From: JAWXBK01 sp040878185
Lineage (GTDB): Bacteria; Pseudomonadota; Alphaproteobacteria; Dongiales; Dongiaceae
Reading direction: 5' to 3'
Assembly: GCA_040878185.1 (NCBI GenBank)
Contig: JBBDMS010000048.1
Location: forward strand, 1-64,000
DNA: 64,000 nucleotides
Below, one piece after another: positions 27,455-35,611 of the stretch. The notes below the pieces were generated by a model. It worked only from the letters and a program-made list of their open reading frames with translations, searched no databases and was not told the DNA's origin. Made by a program: the position numbers and the translations under genes. How positions within the stretch are numbered: position 1 is the stretch's first letter; the number at the start of each line of letters is the position of its first letter.

Positions 27455-27892
27455 ATGAACTATGCGCGCGTCACCCAGCGCGTGATGGCGCTGTTCGTCG
27501 ACGGCATCGTCCTTCTGGTGCTGACCGGCCTGCTCGAGGTGATCGGGCTGCCGGTCTACGACCACCCGCAACTGGCCGATGGCAGTGCCGGCCCGGTTCT
27601 GACCTGGTCGCCGCTCGGCATCGCGGTCAGCATCCTGGCGGCCGGGGCCTATTTCGTCGGCTTCGAATGCTCGCCCTACCAGGGCACATTGGGGAAGGTC
27701 ACGCTCGGCCTCCGCGTCACCGATCTCGCGGGTGAGCGGATCGGCCCGCTCCGCGCTTGCGTGCGCTATTTCGCCAAATATCTGTCGGCCGCGCTCCTGA
27801 TGATCGGGTTTTTCATGGCGATCTTCACGCGCCGCCGCCAGGCGCTGCACGATCTGATCGCCGGCACGGTCGTGATCGGCCGCGGAATCTGA
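27455..27892 (+). CDS. RDD-family membrane protein
   Basis: A 145-residue inner-membrane protein with three hydrophobic segments (LFVDGIVLLVLTGLLEVIGL, GIAVSILAAGAYFVGF and YLSAALLMIGFFMAIFT). The family markers are the Arg/Asp near the first helix (RVMALFVDG), GTLGKVTLGLRVTDL in the middle and the terminal RRQALHDLIAGTVVI. RDD proteins are sometimes transporters or accessory membrane proteins; no role is established here. The ATG at 27455 is preceded by GGGGAGAG. It stands between the scaffold gap and leuD. Confidence 0.85.
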   Translation: MNYARVTQRVMALFVDGIVLLVLTGLLEVIGLPVYDHPQLADGSAGPVLTWSPLGIAVSILAAGAYFVGFECSPYQGTLGKVTLGLRVTDLAGERIGPLRACVRYFAKYLSAALLMIGFFMAIFTRRRQALHDLIAGTVVIGRGI

Positions 27893-28036
27893 GCCGATCG
27901 CCGGGTCGGTCGGGCCGGGTCGGCCTTGGCAAGCGCCGGCCGCTGCGACTATACCCACCCCCTGTTTTCGATGCCGTTTCGACGGCCGGGCCCGATCGGC
28001 GGGCGGCTGCGGCGGCAGGCATGCGGAGTTCGTTCG

Positions 28037-28648
28037 ATGGAGAAATTCACCCGGCTGCGCGGCATTGCCGCTCCTTTGCCGATGATGAATGTCGATACCG
28101 ACATGATCATCCCCAAGCAGTTCCTGAAGACGATCAAGCGCACCGGGCTCGGCAAGAACCTGTTTGACGAGATGCGCTACGAGCAGGACGGCAAGGAGAA
28201 GCCGGACTTCGTGCTCAACAAGCCGGCCTATCGCGACGCGAAGATCCTCGTCTCGGGTGCCAATTTCGGCTGCGGCTCGTCGCGCGAGCACGCGCCCTGG
28301 GCGCTGCTCGATTTCGGCATAAGCTGCATCATCGCGCCGAGCTTCGCCGACATTTTCTACAATAACTGTTTCAAGAACGGGATCCTGCCGATCGCGCTGC
28401 CGGAAGAGCAGGTCGCGAAGCTGATGGACGATGCCGAGCGCGGCGCCAACTCGATCGTCACCGTCGATCTCGAATCGCAGGAAATCACCGGGCCCGATGG
28501 CGGCCGCATTCGTTTCGATGTCGAGCCGTTCCGCAAACATTGCCTGCTGAACGGGCTCGACGATATCGGGCTCACGCTCGAGAAGGCGGCCTCGATCGAA
28601 AGCTTCGAGGGTAAAAATCGCGGTTCGCAGCCCTGGCTGTGGCGATAG
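28037..28648 (+). CDS. leuD: 3-isopropylmalate dehydratase small subunit
   Basis: A 203-residue swivel-domain partner of Leu[18 protein letters not shown], the substrate-binding [20 protein letters not shown] and [20 protein letters not shown] are diagnostic. The length is normal. Start at 28037 agrees with the family N-terminus ([15 protein letters not shown]). It is upstream of leuB, separated by 122 bases that contain an inverted repeat, and is far from leuC. Confidence 0.97.
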   Translation: MEKFTRLRGIAAPLPMMNVDTDMIIPKQFLKTIKRTGLGKNLFDEMRYEQDGKEKPDFVLNKPAYRDAKILVSGANFGCGSSREHAPWALLDFGISCIIAPSFADIFYNNCFKNGILPIALPEEQVAKLMDDAERGANSIVTVDLESQEITGPDGGRIRFDVEPFRKHCLLNGLDDIGLTLEKAASIESFEGKNRGSQPWLWR

Positions 28649-28686
28649 CATTATCGCTATTGGCCGCGGCACGCTCTTCAGACCAA

Positions 28687-28743
28687 TCACCACAGAGACA
28701 CAGAGAACACAGAGGCTCGCCGATCTCTGTGCCTCTGTGGTGA
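28687..28743. repeat. Inverted repeat with 20-bp arms between leuD and leuB
   Basis: Arms at 28687-28706 and 28724-28743 (TCACCACAGAGACACAGAGA on the left) are reverse complements at 19 of 20 positions with a 17-base centre. CACAGAG-type palindromes of this kind recur between genes in diverse bacteria. It could fold into a long RNA hairpin in a leuD-leuB transcript; no U-tract follows, so it is not a standard terminator. Confidence 0.85.
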
Positions 28744-28770
28744 ACCTTCCTCGTTTCCTAAGGAAATCTA

Positions 28771-29883
28771 ATGGCCAAGAATCGTAAAATCCTGATCCTC
28801 GCCGGCGACGGCATCGGTCCCGAAGTGATGGGCCAGGTGATGCGCGTGATCGACTGGTTCGGGAAGAACCGTTCGCTCGAGTTCGACGTGTCCGAAGGGC
28901 TCGTCGGCGGTGCCGCGATCGACAAGCATGGCGTGCCGGTCACGGAAGAGACGATGGCGGATGCGATGGCGGCCGATGCGGTGCTGCTCGGCGCCGTCGG
29001 CGGTCCGAAATGGGACAATCTGCCCTTCGAGATCAAGCCCGAGCGCGCGCTGCTGCGCCTGCGCAAGGACATGGAGCTGTTCGCCAACCTGCGTCCCGCG
29101 ATGGTGTTCGGGCCGCTCGCCGAGGCCTCGTCGCTCAAACGCGAGCTGGTCGAGGGGCTCGATATCGTGATCGTGCGCGAGCTGACCGGCGGTGTCTATT
29201 TCGGTTCACCGCGCGGCATCGAGACATTGCCCGACGGCACCAGGCGCGGCGTGAACACCCAGGTCTATACGACGCCCGAAATCATTCGCGTTGCGCGCGT
29301 CGCGTTCGATCTCGCGAAGCTGCGCAATGGCAGGGTCTGTTCGGTCGAGAAGGCGAACGTGATGGAAAGCGGCGTCCTGTGGCGCGAGGAAGTGCAGAAA
29401 CTGCACGACAGCGATTACAAGGATGTCGAGCTCTCCCACATGTATGCCGACAATTGCGCGATGCAGCTCGTGCGGCGGCCGAAGCAGTTCGACGTGATCG
29501 TCACCGACAATCTGTTCGGCGATATCCTGTCCGACTGTGCGGCGATGCTGACCGGCTCGCTCGGCATGCTGCCCTCGGCCTCGCTCGGTGCTGCCGATGC
29601 GACCGGGCGGCGGCGCGCGCTCTACGAACCGGTGCACGGCTCGGCGCCCGATATCGCGGGGCAGGGGCTCGCCAATCCGCTCGCGACGTTGCTCTCCTAC
29701 GCGATGATGCTGCGCTATTCCTTCGAACAGCTCGAGGATGCGGCGCTGCTCGAGGGCGCGGTCGAAGACGTGCTCGCCTCGGGCGTGCGCACGGCGGACA
29801 TCATGACGCCGGGTGCGACCAAGGTATCGACCACGGCGATGGGCGAGGCGCTGCTCGGCGCGCTGGATCGCCGCACGCGTTAG
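28771..29883 (+). CDS. leuB: 3-isopropylmalate dehydrogenase
   Basis: A 370-residue NAD-dependent beta-decarboxylating dehydrogenase that oxidises 3-isopropylmalate to 2-oxoisocaproate. [12 protein letters not shown] at the start, [15 protein letters not shown], the catalytic-lysine and aspartate regions ([36 protein letters not shown]) and [20 protein letters not shown] are all present. AAGGAAATCT provides the ribosome-binding site. Together with leuD it completes the isopropylmalate steps in this window. Confidence 0.98.
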   Translation: MAKNRKILILAGDGIGPEVMGQVMRVIDWFGKNRSLEFDVSEGLVGGAAIDKHGVPVTEETMADAMAADAVLLGAVGGPKWDNLPFEIKPERALLRLRKDMELFANLRPAMVFGPLAEASSLKRELVEGLDIVIVRELTGGVYFGSPRGIETLPDGTRRGVNTQVYTTPEIIRVARVAFDLAKLRNGRVCSVEKANVMESGVLWREEVQKLHDSDYKDVELSHMYADNCAMQLVRRPKQFDVIVTDNLFGDILSDCAAMLTGSLGMLPSASLGAADATGRRRALYEPVHGSAPDIAGQGLANPLATLLSYAMMLRYSFEQLEDAALLEGAVEDVLASGVRTADIMTPGATKVSTTAMGEALLGALDRRTR

Positions 29884-30037
29884 GGCGCTGCGCACGCCAA
29901 GGGGCGCGATATAAGGCGTTGCGCGCTCCGACCTCTCTTGTCGGGTGCTTGACCCGCATCGGGTCGGCTCCTAGCGTGATCCTTCGGGGGTTGCGCCCGC
30001 CGCTCCAGGCGGCGGGATTGCGGAAGAGAGGCAACCG

Positions 30038-30316
30038 ATGCGTTTCACCATGCTTGCGATGGTCGCCCTGGTCGCGATCGGCGTCACCGGCTCGGCGCCG
30101 GCCGAGGATCAGACGGCCAACGACCAGATAGCCGACCCGACCTTGAGTGGCGATGCGATTCCCTGCGGCTGCGGCGGCCCGAAGGCGATCTATGCCGCCA
30201 AATACGGGACGGTCCAGCCGCCGGCGCTGCAGCAGAGCAACCCGATCGTCCGGCCCGATGCCGAACAGCCGGCGGCCAGCGACGACCCCGAAAGTGACAC
30301 AGCCAGCGGCGGTTGA
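30038..30316 (+). CDS. Small secreted protein of unknown function
   Basis: A 92-residue protein with a signal peptide (MRFTMLAMVALVAIGVTGSA, cleaved near APAED). The mature 70 residues are acidic and Pro/Ala-rich with a CGCGG cluster in AIPCGCGGPKAIYAAKYG. No family is recognised. GGAAGAGAGGCAACCG upstream offers a weak ribosome-binding site. Another signal-peptide miniprotein follows 68 bases downstream, and a strong terminator comes after that. Confidence 0.6.
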   Translation: MRFTMLAMVALVAIGVTGSAPAEDQTANDQIADPTLSGDAIPCGCGGPKAIYAAKYGTVQPPALQQSNPIVRPDAEQPAASDDPESDTASGG

Positions 30317-30383
30317 GTGAATCGACAGCCCGGGCCGCTCGGGCTATGATCGAGGCTGGATCGGAGCTTAAAAGGAGGAAACC

Positions 30384-30575
30384 ATGCGCCTTTTCTCCAT
30401 TTTGACGCTGTCGCTGCTGCTGGGTGCGGGCCTTCTGGCGCCGTCGCTCGCGGCTGCCGATTGCGCGGGTCACGGCGTGACCGCGTCGAGCAAGACCACC
30501 GACACGGTCGCCGAAGCGCCGGATCAGACGCCGGCGCCGACGACGACCACGGGAACCTCGGCAACGGGCGGCTGA
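30384..30575 (+). CDS. Small secreted Thr/Ala-rich peptide
   Basis: A 63-residue product with a signal peptide (MRLFSILTLSLLLGAGLLAP, cleaved near AAADC) and a mature stretch rich in Thr, Ala and Pro (TPAPTTTTGTSATGG). The single mature cysteine in ADCAGHG could be modified or paired. The excellent AAAGGAGGA Shine-Dalgarno, eight bases from the ATG, supports expression. No family recognised. The rho-independent terminator at 30605 ends the transcript. Confidence 0.65.
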   Translation: MRLFSILTLSLLLGAGLLAPSLAAADCAGHGVTASSKTTDTVAEAPDQTPAPTTTTGTSATGG

Positions 30576-30604
30576 CGCACGCGCACTTAAAAAAACGCAA
30601 CGTC

Positions 30605-30636
30605 AGGGCCGCCCTCCGGGGCGGCCCTTTTCGTTT
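30605..30636 (+). terminator. Rho-independent terminator
   Basis: AGGGCCGCCC (30605-30614) pairs perfectly with GGGCGGCCCT (30619-30628) across a TCCG loop, followed by TTTTCGTTT. It closes the transcription unit of the small secreted proteins. Confidence 0.9.
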
Positions 30637-30730
30637 CAGGAGCGAATTTTCTGGCGGCGCGGGTTGGTCGGCCCCGGCAGAGCAGGTTGGAGCAGAGAAG
30701 GAAGAGACGGCGACCGGGCGAGCGAGGGGT

Positions 30731-31114
30731 TCAGGCGATGCCGTGCCGCGCATATTCGCGCTCGAGCCGGCCGGCGAGCCAGAGGCCGAGCATCCGGTAG
30801 TCGCTCCAGAGCGACCAGAACGGATGGCCGAAGGTGGCGGGACGGTTGCCCTCGATCAGGAAATGGCCGGCCCAGGCCGGGAGATACCCCGCCAGGGGAA
30901 CGAAGAGGAGAAGCCAGAGCGGGCCCTGGATCAGGGCCCAGAGCAGGAGAAGGGGTGCGAACGCGCTGCCGAGATAATGCATGCGGCGGCTGCCTTCCTT
31001 CCGGTGCAGCAGCAGATAACGCTGCCAGAAGGCGGGATAGCCGTCCGGATTGGCCCCGGGATTGGGGTTATCGCCGATCCGGGGGTGGGTTTCGGAAAGG
31101 TCTCGCTCGGTCAT
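30731..31114 (-). CDS. Mpo1-like (DUF962) membrane protein
   Basis: A 127-residue protein of the DUF962/Mpo1-like family. Yeast Mpo1 is an Fe(II)-dependent dioxygenase that alpha-oxidises 2-hydroxy fatty acids. Family features are RYLLLHRKEGSRRMHYLGSA, the hydrophobic APLLLLWALIQGPLWLLLFV, and AWAGHFLIEGNRPATFGHP with conserved His residues, then WSLWSDYRMLGLWLAGRL. The bacterial enzyme's function is not demonstrated. It is encoded opposite to its neighbours and starts 127 bases from asd. Confidence 0.85.
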   Translation of the reverse strand: MTERDLSETHPRIGDNPNPGANPDGYPAFWQRYLLLHRKEGSRRMHYLGSAFAPLLLLWALIQGPLWLLLFVPLAGYLPAWAGHFLIEGNRPATFGHPFWSLWSDYRMLGLWLAGRLEREYARHGIA

Positions 31115-31240
31115 CGTCCTCGCTTGCTCTCCAACCGGTTGGGGCCTATGTGATCGCGGCCCGCGCCCGGCTCAAGACGAATACGGCGATCATCGGTCAT
31201 CATTGTTCCGAACGGAACGGATAAGAAACGGAAGGTTACG

Positions 31241-32263
31241 ATGGGTTTCAGGGTTGCGGTTGTCGGCGGCACGGGCAATGTCGGCCGCGAGATGCTGGCG
31301 ACGCTCGCCGGCCACGAGTTTCCGGCGGACGAAGTGGTTGTGCTCGCCTCGTCGGGTTCGGCCGGCATGGAAGTCTCGTACGGCGAAGAGAAGACCCTCA
31401 AGGTCAAGGCGCTCGACACCTACGATTTCAAGGGCATCGATATCGCGCTCTTTTCGCCGGGTGCGAAAGTGTCGGCCGTGCACGCGCCGCGCGCCGCCGC
31501 CGCGGGTGCCATCGTGATCGACAACACCTCGCAGTTCCGCATGGATTCGGACGTGCCGCTGGTGGTGCCGGAAGTGAACGCCGATGCGATCGCCGGTTAT
31601 ACCAAGCGCCACATCATCGCCAATCCGAACTGCTCGACCATCCAGATGGTGGTTGCGCTCAAGCCGCTGCACGATCTGGTGCCGATCAAGCGCATCGTCG
31701 TCGCGACCTATCAGTCGGTCTCGGGTGCGGGCAAGGAGGGGATGGACGAGCTGTTTAACCAGACCCGCGCGATCTACATGAACGGCCCGGTCGAACACAA
31801 GAAATTCACCAAGCAGATCGCCTTCAACGTGATCCCGCATATCGACGTCTTCCTGGACGACGGTTCGACCAAGGAAGAATGGAAGATAGCGGTCGAGACG
31901 CGGAAGATCCTCGATCCCGATATCAAGGTATCGGCGACCTGCGTGCGCGTGCCGGTGTTCGTCGGCCATGCCGAGGCGGTCAATGTCGAGTTCGCCGACG
32001 AGATGTCGGTGCAGCAGGCGCGCGCCGCCTTGAAGAAGGCGCCGGGCGTCATCGTGGTCGATCACCGCGCGGACGAAGGCTATGTGACACCGCTCGAATG
32101 TGCCGGCGACGAGGCGGTCTATGTGAGCCGCATCCGCAAGGATCCGACGATCGAACACGGGCTGTCGCTCTGGATCGTTTCCGACAATCTGCGCAAGGGC
32201 GCCGCGCTCAACGCGGTGCAGATCGCCGAAGAGCTGGTCGCCAATTATCTGCCGAAGCGATAA
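31241..32263 (+). CDS. asd: Aspartate-semialdehyde dehydrogenase
   Basis: A 340-residue enzyme reducing aspartyl-4-phosphate to aspartate semialdehyde, branch point for Lys, Thr, Met and diaminopimelate. VAVVGGTGNVGREML binds NADP; C131 in NPNCSTIQM is the catalytic nucleophile; SGAGKEGMDEL and VFVGHAEAVNVEF complete the fold. It is monocistronic in appearance, and its terminator hairpin lies inside the 3' end of the convergent pyridoxal kinase gene. Confidence 0.98.
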   Translation: MGFRVAVVGGTGNVGREMLATLAGHEFPADEVVVLASSGSAGMEVSYGEEKTLKVKALDTYDFKGIDIALFSPGAKVSAVHAPRAAAAGAIVIDNTSQFRMDSDVPLVVPEVNADAIAGYTKRHIIANPNCSTIQMVVALKPLHDLVPIKRIVVATYQSVSGAGKEGMDELFNQTRAIYMNGPVEHKKFTKQIAFNVIPHIDVFLDDGSTKEEWKIAVETRKILDPDIKVSATCVRVPVFVGHAEAVNVEFADEMSVQQARAALKKAPGVIVVDHRADEGYVTPLECAGDEAVYVSRIRKDPTIEHGLSLWIVSDNLRKGAALNAVQIAEELVANYLPKR

Positions 32264-32298
32264 ACGCTGGCGAGCAGGCGGCGGACAGGCGGCGCGGA

Positions 32299-33201
32299 TC
32301 AGCGCAGCCTGACGGGTTCAAACGCGGGGGCCGGCTTTTCGTCGGCCCCCGTTTCCGTGTCCGGCGGAACCAGCAGCAACTCGCGCCCGCCCGCCGCGAC
32401 GGTGGCGGAGACGACGGCCTGCGTGTCGGCGGTCGCGGCCGCAAGCGCGGTCGGCAGATCGCCGCCGCGCAGGACATGGCCGGTCAATCGCGCGGCGAAA
32501 TAATCGCCGGTGCCATGCGCTTCGAGTTTCTGGCGGGCGACATCGACCCGCCAGGCGCCGCGATCGTCGACCGCGATGGTGGTGAGCGTCGTCGTATCGG
32601 TATCGATACCGGTCACCAGGATCGCGAGATCGCGCTTTGCCGTGCGTCGCAGCGCATCGGCAGCGGCCAGCGATTGCTCGACCGTGTCGGTCTTCATGTT
32701 GGCGAGCCAGCCGAGTTCGAACTGGTTCGGGATCGCGATGTCGGCGAGCGGCAGCAGCGTATCGCGGATCGCTTCCGCAACCGGCTCGGCGACATAGAGC
32801 CCGTCGCCGCGTTCGCCCATCACCGGATCGAGCACATAGAACGATGCGGGGTTGTGCCGCCTCACCCGGGCGACCGCGTCGGCGACGAGGGCTGCATTCC
32901 CGACATCGCCGAGATAGCCGCTCAGCACGCAGTCGCAGTCGCCGAGCGCGCCGATCGCTTCGAGCCCGTCGAGCATCGGCGTCAGCATGGCGGCGGTGTA
33001 CCGCGTGCCGCGCGCCTCGGGATAGCCGAGATGGCTCGAAAGAGAGACCGTGTCGATCGGCCAGGCCTCGATGCCGAGCCCGTGCAAGGCCGGCATCGCT
33101 GCCGCATTGCCGACATGGCCGTAGACCACGCGCGACTGGATCGAGAGCACGGCAAGCGGGCGGAGCCGGCGGTTCTGCTTCGTGGCGGCGGGCGCGATCA
33201 T
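32299..33201 (-). CDS. pdxY: Pyridoxal kinase (PdxY-type)
   Basis: A 300-residue ribokinase-fold enzyme phosphorylating pyridoxal in the B6 salvage route. LSIQSRVVYGHVGNAAAMPA near the N-terminus is the PdxY/PdxK signature; YVLDPVMGERGDGLYV, PNQFELGWLANM and the anion-hole AHGTGDYFAARLTG near the end (catalytic Asp in GTGD) follow. Its product serves the PLP enzymes encoded in the window. It runs opposite to asd and ends 35 bases from it. Confidence 0.9.
   Translation of the reverse strand: MIAPAATKQNRRLRPLAVLSIQSRVVYGHVGNAAAMPALHGLGIEAWPIDTVSLSSHLGYPEARGTRYTAAMLTPMLDGLEAIGALGDCDCVLSGYLGDVGNAALVADAVARVRRHNPASFYVLDPVMGERGDGLYVAEPVAEAIRDTLLPLADIAIPNQFELGWLANMKTDTVEQSLAAADALRRTAKRDLAILVTGIDTDTTTLTTIAVDDRGAWRVDVARQKLEAHGTGDYFAARLTGHVLRGGDLPTALAAATADTQAVVSATVAAGGRELLLVPPDTETGADEKPAPAFEPVRLR
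32325..32354 (+). terminator. Terminator of asd embedded in the pdxY 3' coding end
   Basis: CGGGGGCCG (32325-32333) and CGGCCCCCG (32343-32351) form a perfect 9-bp stem with a 9-base T-rich loop, followed by TTT. It lies about 60 bases past the asd stop but within the last codons of pdxY on the other strand, an overlapping use of the same DNA. Confidence 0.65.
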
Positions 33202-33250
33202 GGCGGCGAGCTAATCACGAGGCCCCGCCGCCGCGCCAGAGCCCGCCCGC

Positions 33251-33298
33251 GCTCAGGCCCGTCCGTGCTCAGGCCCGTCCGTGCTCAGGCCCGTCCGT
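33251..33298. repeat. 16-bp tandem repeat, three perfect copies
   Basis: GCTCAGGCCCGTCCGT is repeated exactly at 33251-33266, 33267-33282 and 33283-33298, with degenerate flanks on both sides. It lies in the region between the divergent pdxY and CoA-lyase genes and could vary in copy number among strains. Confidence 0.9.
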
Positions 33299-33422
33299 GC
33301 CCAACCAGTTTCCGCCGGTTGCGCGCCGGGTCCGATTGCCTATAGTCGCGCCGGTTTCGGGCCTCTCGGATCGCCAGCCTCAAGCGCGATCCGGCGGCGA
33401 CGATCGAGGAGGATGGACGCAG

Positions 33423-34328
33423 ATGTTTCGCGGCAACTGGCCCCGCCGTTCGGCGCTCTACGTGCCGGGTTCCAATGCCCGCGCGATCGAGAAGGCGCGC
33501 ACGCTGCCGGCCGATGTCGTGATCCTCGATCTTGAAGACGCGGTCGCGCCCGACGCCAAGCGCGATGCGCGCCAGGCGGTCTGCGATGCGGTCGTCGCGG
33601 GCGGCTTCGGCGAGCGTGAGGTGGTGATCCGCGTCAACGGGCTCAACACGCCCTGGGGCTATGCCGATCTGGTCGCGGCGAGCAAGGCCGGCGCCGACGC
33701 GCTGCTGCTGCCCAAGACCGAGAATGTCGAATCGGTGCGCCAGTCCGAGATGGTGATGGCGGCGAACGACGCCCCGTCGGAGCTCTCGATCTGGTGCATG
33801 ATGGAAACGCCGCGCGCGGTCCTGAATGCCGAGGCGATCGGCGGCGCGAGCCCGCGGGTGCGCTGCTTCGTCATGGGCACGTCCGATCTCGCCAAGGATC
33901 TGCATGCCCAGCATACGCGAGACCGGCTGCCGATGATCACCGCGCTCGGGCTTTGCCTGCTGGCGGCGCGCGCGTTCAATCTCGCGATCCTCGACGGCGT
34001 GCATCTCGATCTCGATGACGTCGAGGGTTTCCAGCTCGCCTGCGAACAGGGGCGCGATCTCGGCTTCGACGGCAAGACGCTGATCCACCCGAAGACGATC
34101 GAGACGGCGAACCGCATTTTCGCGCCGCAGCCCTCCGAGGTCGAATGGTCACGCCGCATCATCGCGGCCCATGCCGAGGCGTCGCGCCAGGGCAAGGGCA
34201 TCGTCGTGGTCGACGGCAAGCTGATCGAGAGTCTGCATGTGCTGAACGCGCGCCGCGTCGTTGAACTGGCCGATACGATCGCCGCCAAGGAAAAGGCCGA
34301 GCACGACCGGATCAAGGCGGCACAATGA
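33423..34328 (+). CDS. HpcH/HpaI aldolase/citrate lyase family (CoA-ester lyase)
   Basis: A 301-residue TIM-barrel protein of the CitE/malyl-CoA lyase superfamily. RSALYVPGSNARAIEKA, DVVILDLEDAVAPDAK (metal-binding aspartate and glutamate), VIRVNGLNTPWGYADL, the arginine and glutamate in CMMETPRAVLNAEAI and FDGKTLIHPKTIETAN are diagnostic. Candidate activities are malyl-CoA or beta-methylmalyl-CoA cleavage or malyl-CoA thioesterase. Its stop overlaps the start of a MaoC-family hydratase (ATGA), as expected if the two act in sequence on C4-C5 dicarboxyl-CoA esters. Confidence 0.85.
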   Translation: MFRGNWPRRSALYVPGSNARAIEKARTLPADVVILDLEDAVAPDAKRDARQAVCDAVVAGGFGEREVVIRVNGLNTPWGYADLVAASKAGADALLLPKTENVESVRQSEMVMAANDAPSELSIWCMMETPRAVLNAEAIGGASPRVRCFVMGTSDLAKDLHAQHTRDRLPMITALGLCLLAARAFNLAILDGVHLDLDDVEGFQLACEQGRDLGFDGKTLIHPKTIETANRIFAPQPSEVEWSRRIIAAHAEASRQGKGIVVVDGKLIESLHVLNARRVVELADTIAAKEKAEHDRIKAAQ

Positions 34329-35383
34329 GCGGCAAGACCGATCCCGGCCGCTATTTCGAGGATTTCCGGCTCGGCGAGCGCATCGTGCATGCGGTGCCGC
34401 GCACGCTCTCCGAGGGCGATGTGGCGCTCTATATCGCGCTGACCGGCTCGCGCTTCGCGCTGCATTCGTCGGATGCGTTCGCGCAATCGCTCGGGCTGCC
34501 GCAGGCGCCGATCGACGACGTGCTAGTGTTTCATATCGTGTTCGGCCGAACTGTGCCGGACGTATCGCTGAATGCGATCGCCAATCTCGGTTATGCCGCC
34601 TGCCGGTTCGGCGTGCCGGTCTATCCCGGCGACACGCTCGCGACCGTCTCCGAGGTGATCGGGCTCAAGGAAACCTCGAACGGCGAAACCGGCATCGTCT
34701 ACGTGCATTCGACCGGCACCAACCAGATGGGCGAGACCGTGCTCGACTATGTGCGCTGGGTTCTGGTGAGGAAGCGCGACCGCAACGCACCCGCGCCGAC
34801 GCCAATGGTGCCCGATCTGCCCGACGCGGTCGCAGCGGATGCGATCGTTGTACCGGAGGCGCTCGATCTCGCCGGCTGGAACGACGATCTCGCCGGCACG
34901 CGCCATCGCTGGGAGGATTACGAACCGGGCGAGCGCATCGATCATGTCGACGGCATGACGATCGAGGAATCCTGCCACATGCTCGCGACGCGGCTCTATC
35001 AGAACAATGCGCGCGTGCATTTCAACCAGCATGTCGAAGCCGGCGGGCGCTTCGGCCGGCGCATCGTCTATGGCGGCCATATTATCTCGCTCGCCCGCGC
35101 GCTCAGCGCGAACGGTCTTGCCGGTGCGTTCCGCCTTGCCGCGATCAATGGCGGGCGGCACTCGAATCCGAGTTTCGCCGGCGACACGATCTATGCCTGG
35201 AGCGAGGTGCTGACACGCGCAACGATCGCCGGGCGCGACGATCTCGGCGCGCTGCGGCTGCGCACGCTCGCCTGCAAAAACCGCAGCGCCGCGGACTTTC
35301 CCGACAAGGATGAAGCGGGCAAGACCGATCCCGCCGTCGTGCTCGAGCTCGATTACTGGGTGCTGCTGCCGCGGCGATCCTGA
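34325..35383 (+). CDS. MaoC-family hydratase, mesaconyl-CoA hydratase-like
   Basis: A 352-residue double hot-dog protein. An N-terminal hot-dog half (YFEDFRLGERIVHAVPRTLS) and a C-terminal half (DYEPGERIDHVDGMTIEESC, FNQHVEAGGRFGRRIVYGGH) match the layout and size of mesaconyl-CoA hydratase (beta-methylmalyl-CoA dehydratase) of the ethylmalonyl-CoA and 3-hydroxypropionate pathways. That identity is inferred from length and from pairing with a CoA-ester lyase. The two genes are translationally coupled. Other MaoC dehydratases remain possible. Confidence 0.75.
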   Translation: MSGKTDPGRYFEDFRLGERIVHAVPRTLSEGDVALYIALTGSRFALHSSDAFAQSLGLPQAPIDDVLVFHIVFGRTVPDVSLNAIANLGYAACRFGVPVYPGDTLATVSEVIGLKETSNGETGIVYVHSTGTNQMGETVLDYVRWVLVRKRDRNAPAPTPMVPDLPDAVAADAIVVPEALDLAGWNDDLAGTRHRWEDYEPGERIDHVDGMTIEESCHMLATRLYQNNARVHFNQHVEAGGRFGRRIVYGGHIISLARALSANGLAGAFRLAAINGGRHSNPSFAGDTIYAWSEVLTRATIAGRDDLGALRLRTLACKNRSAADFPDKDEAGKTDPAVVLELDYWVLLPRRS

Positions 35384-35442
35384 TCGAACCGGCCCACGCG
35401 ATATGTTGTGGGTACAGGAATCAAAACCCCAAAATCAGGTTG

Positions 35443-35540
35443 ATCCGGCGCGAATCCGGATGGTAATGAGAGAGGCGTCAGGTGCGCCGAGCCCGAAGAA
35501 CTCGCGCAACGCACCCCCGAAGGGATGCTCCTGACGCCTC
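35443..35540 (-). ncRNA. Candidate structured RNA: hairpin plus three-way junction
   Basis: GAGGCGTCAGG (35472-35482) pairs perfectly over 11 bp with CCTGACGCCTC (35530-35540), enclosing two hairpins: TGCGC(C)GAG with CTCGCGCA (35483-35491 with 35501-35508) and GCA-CCC with GGG-TGC (35511-35517 with 35522-35528). A separate stem ATCCGG/CCGGAT lies at 35443-35461. Minus-strand reading is preferred because mismatches become G-U pairs and both loops become C(UUCG)G or near it. No known family was recognised. Confidence 0.45.
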
Positions 35541-35572
35541 CCCGGAAGCCGCTTGCGACCGGCTCCGACACG

Positions 35573-35611
35573 AAAAAGCGGCGGGGACGCTGCGATCGTC
35601 AGCCCCGCCGC
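35573..35611 (-). terminator. Rho-independent terminator, minus strand
   Basis: GCGGCGGGG (minus strand from 35611) and CCCCGCCGC (ending 35578) form a perfect 9-bp stem with a 16-base loop, followed by TTTTT (35577-35573). No minus-strand gene is evident upstream, so a non-coding transcript from 35.6-36.2 kb is implied, if the terminator is real. Confidence 0.65.

Noticed and set aside
35443..35540. Assignment of the structured element as a cobalamin or glycine riboswitch
   Set aside because: Neither the B12-box nor the glycine-aptamer core motifs are present; the family is left open.
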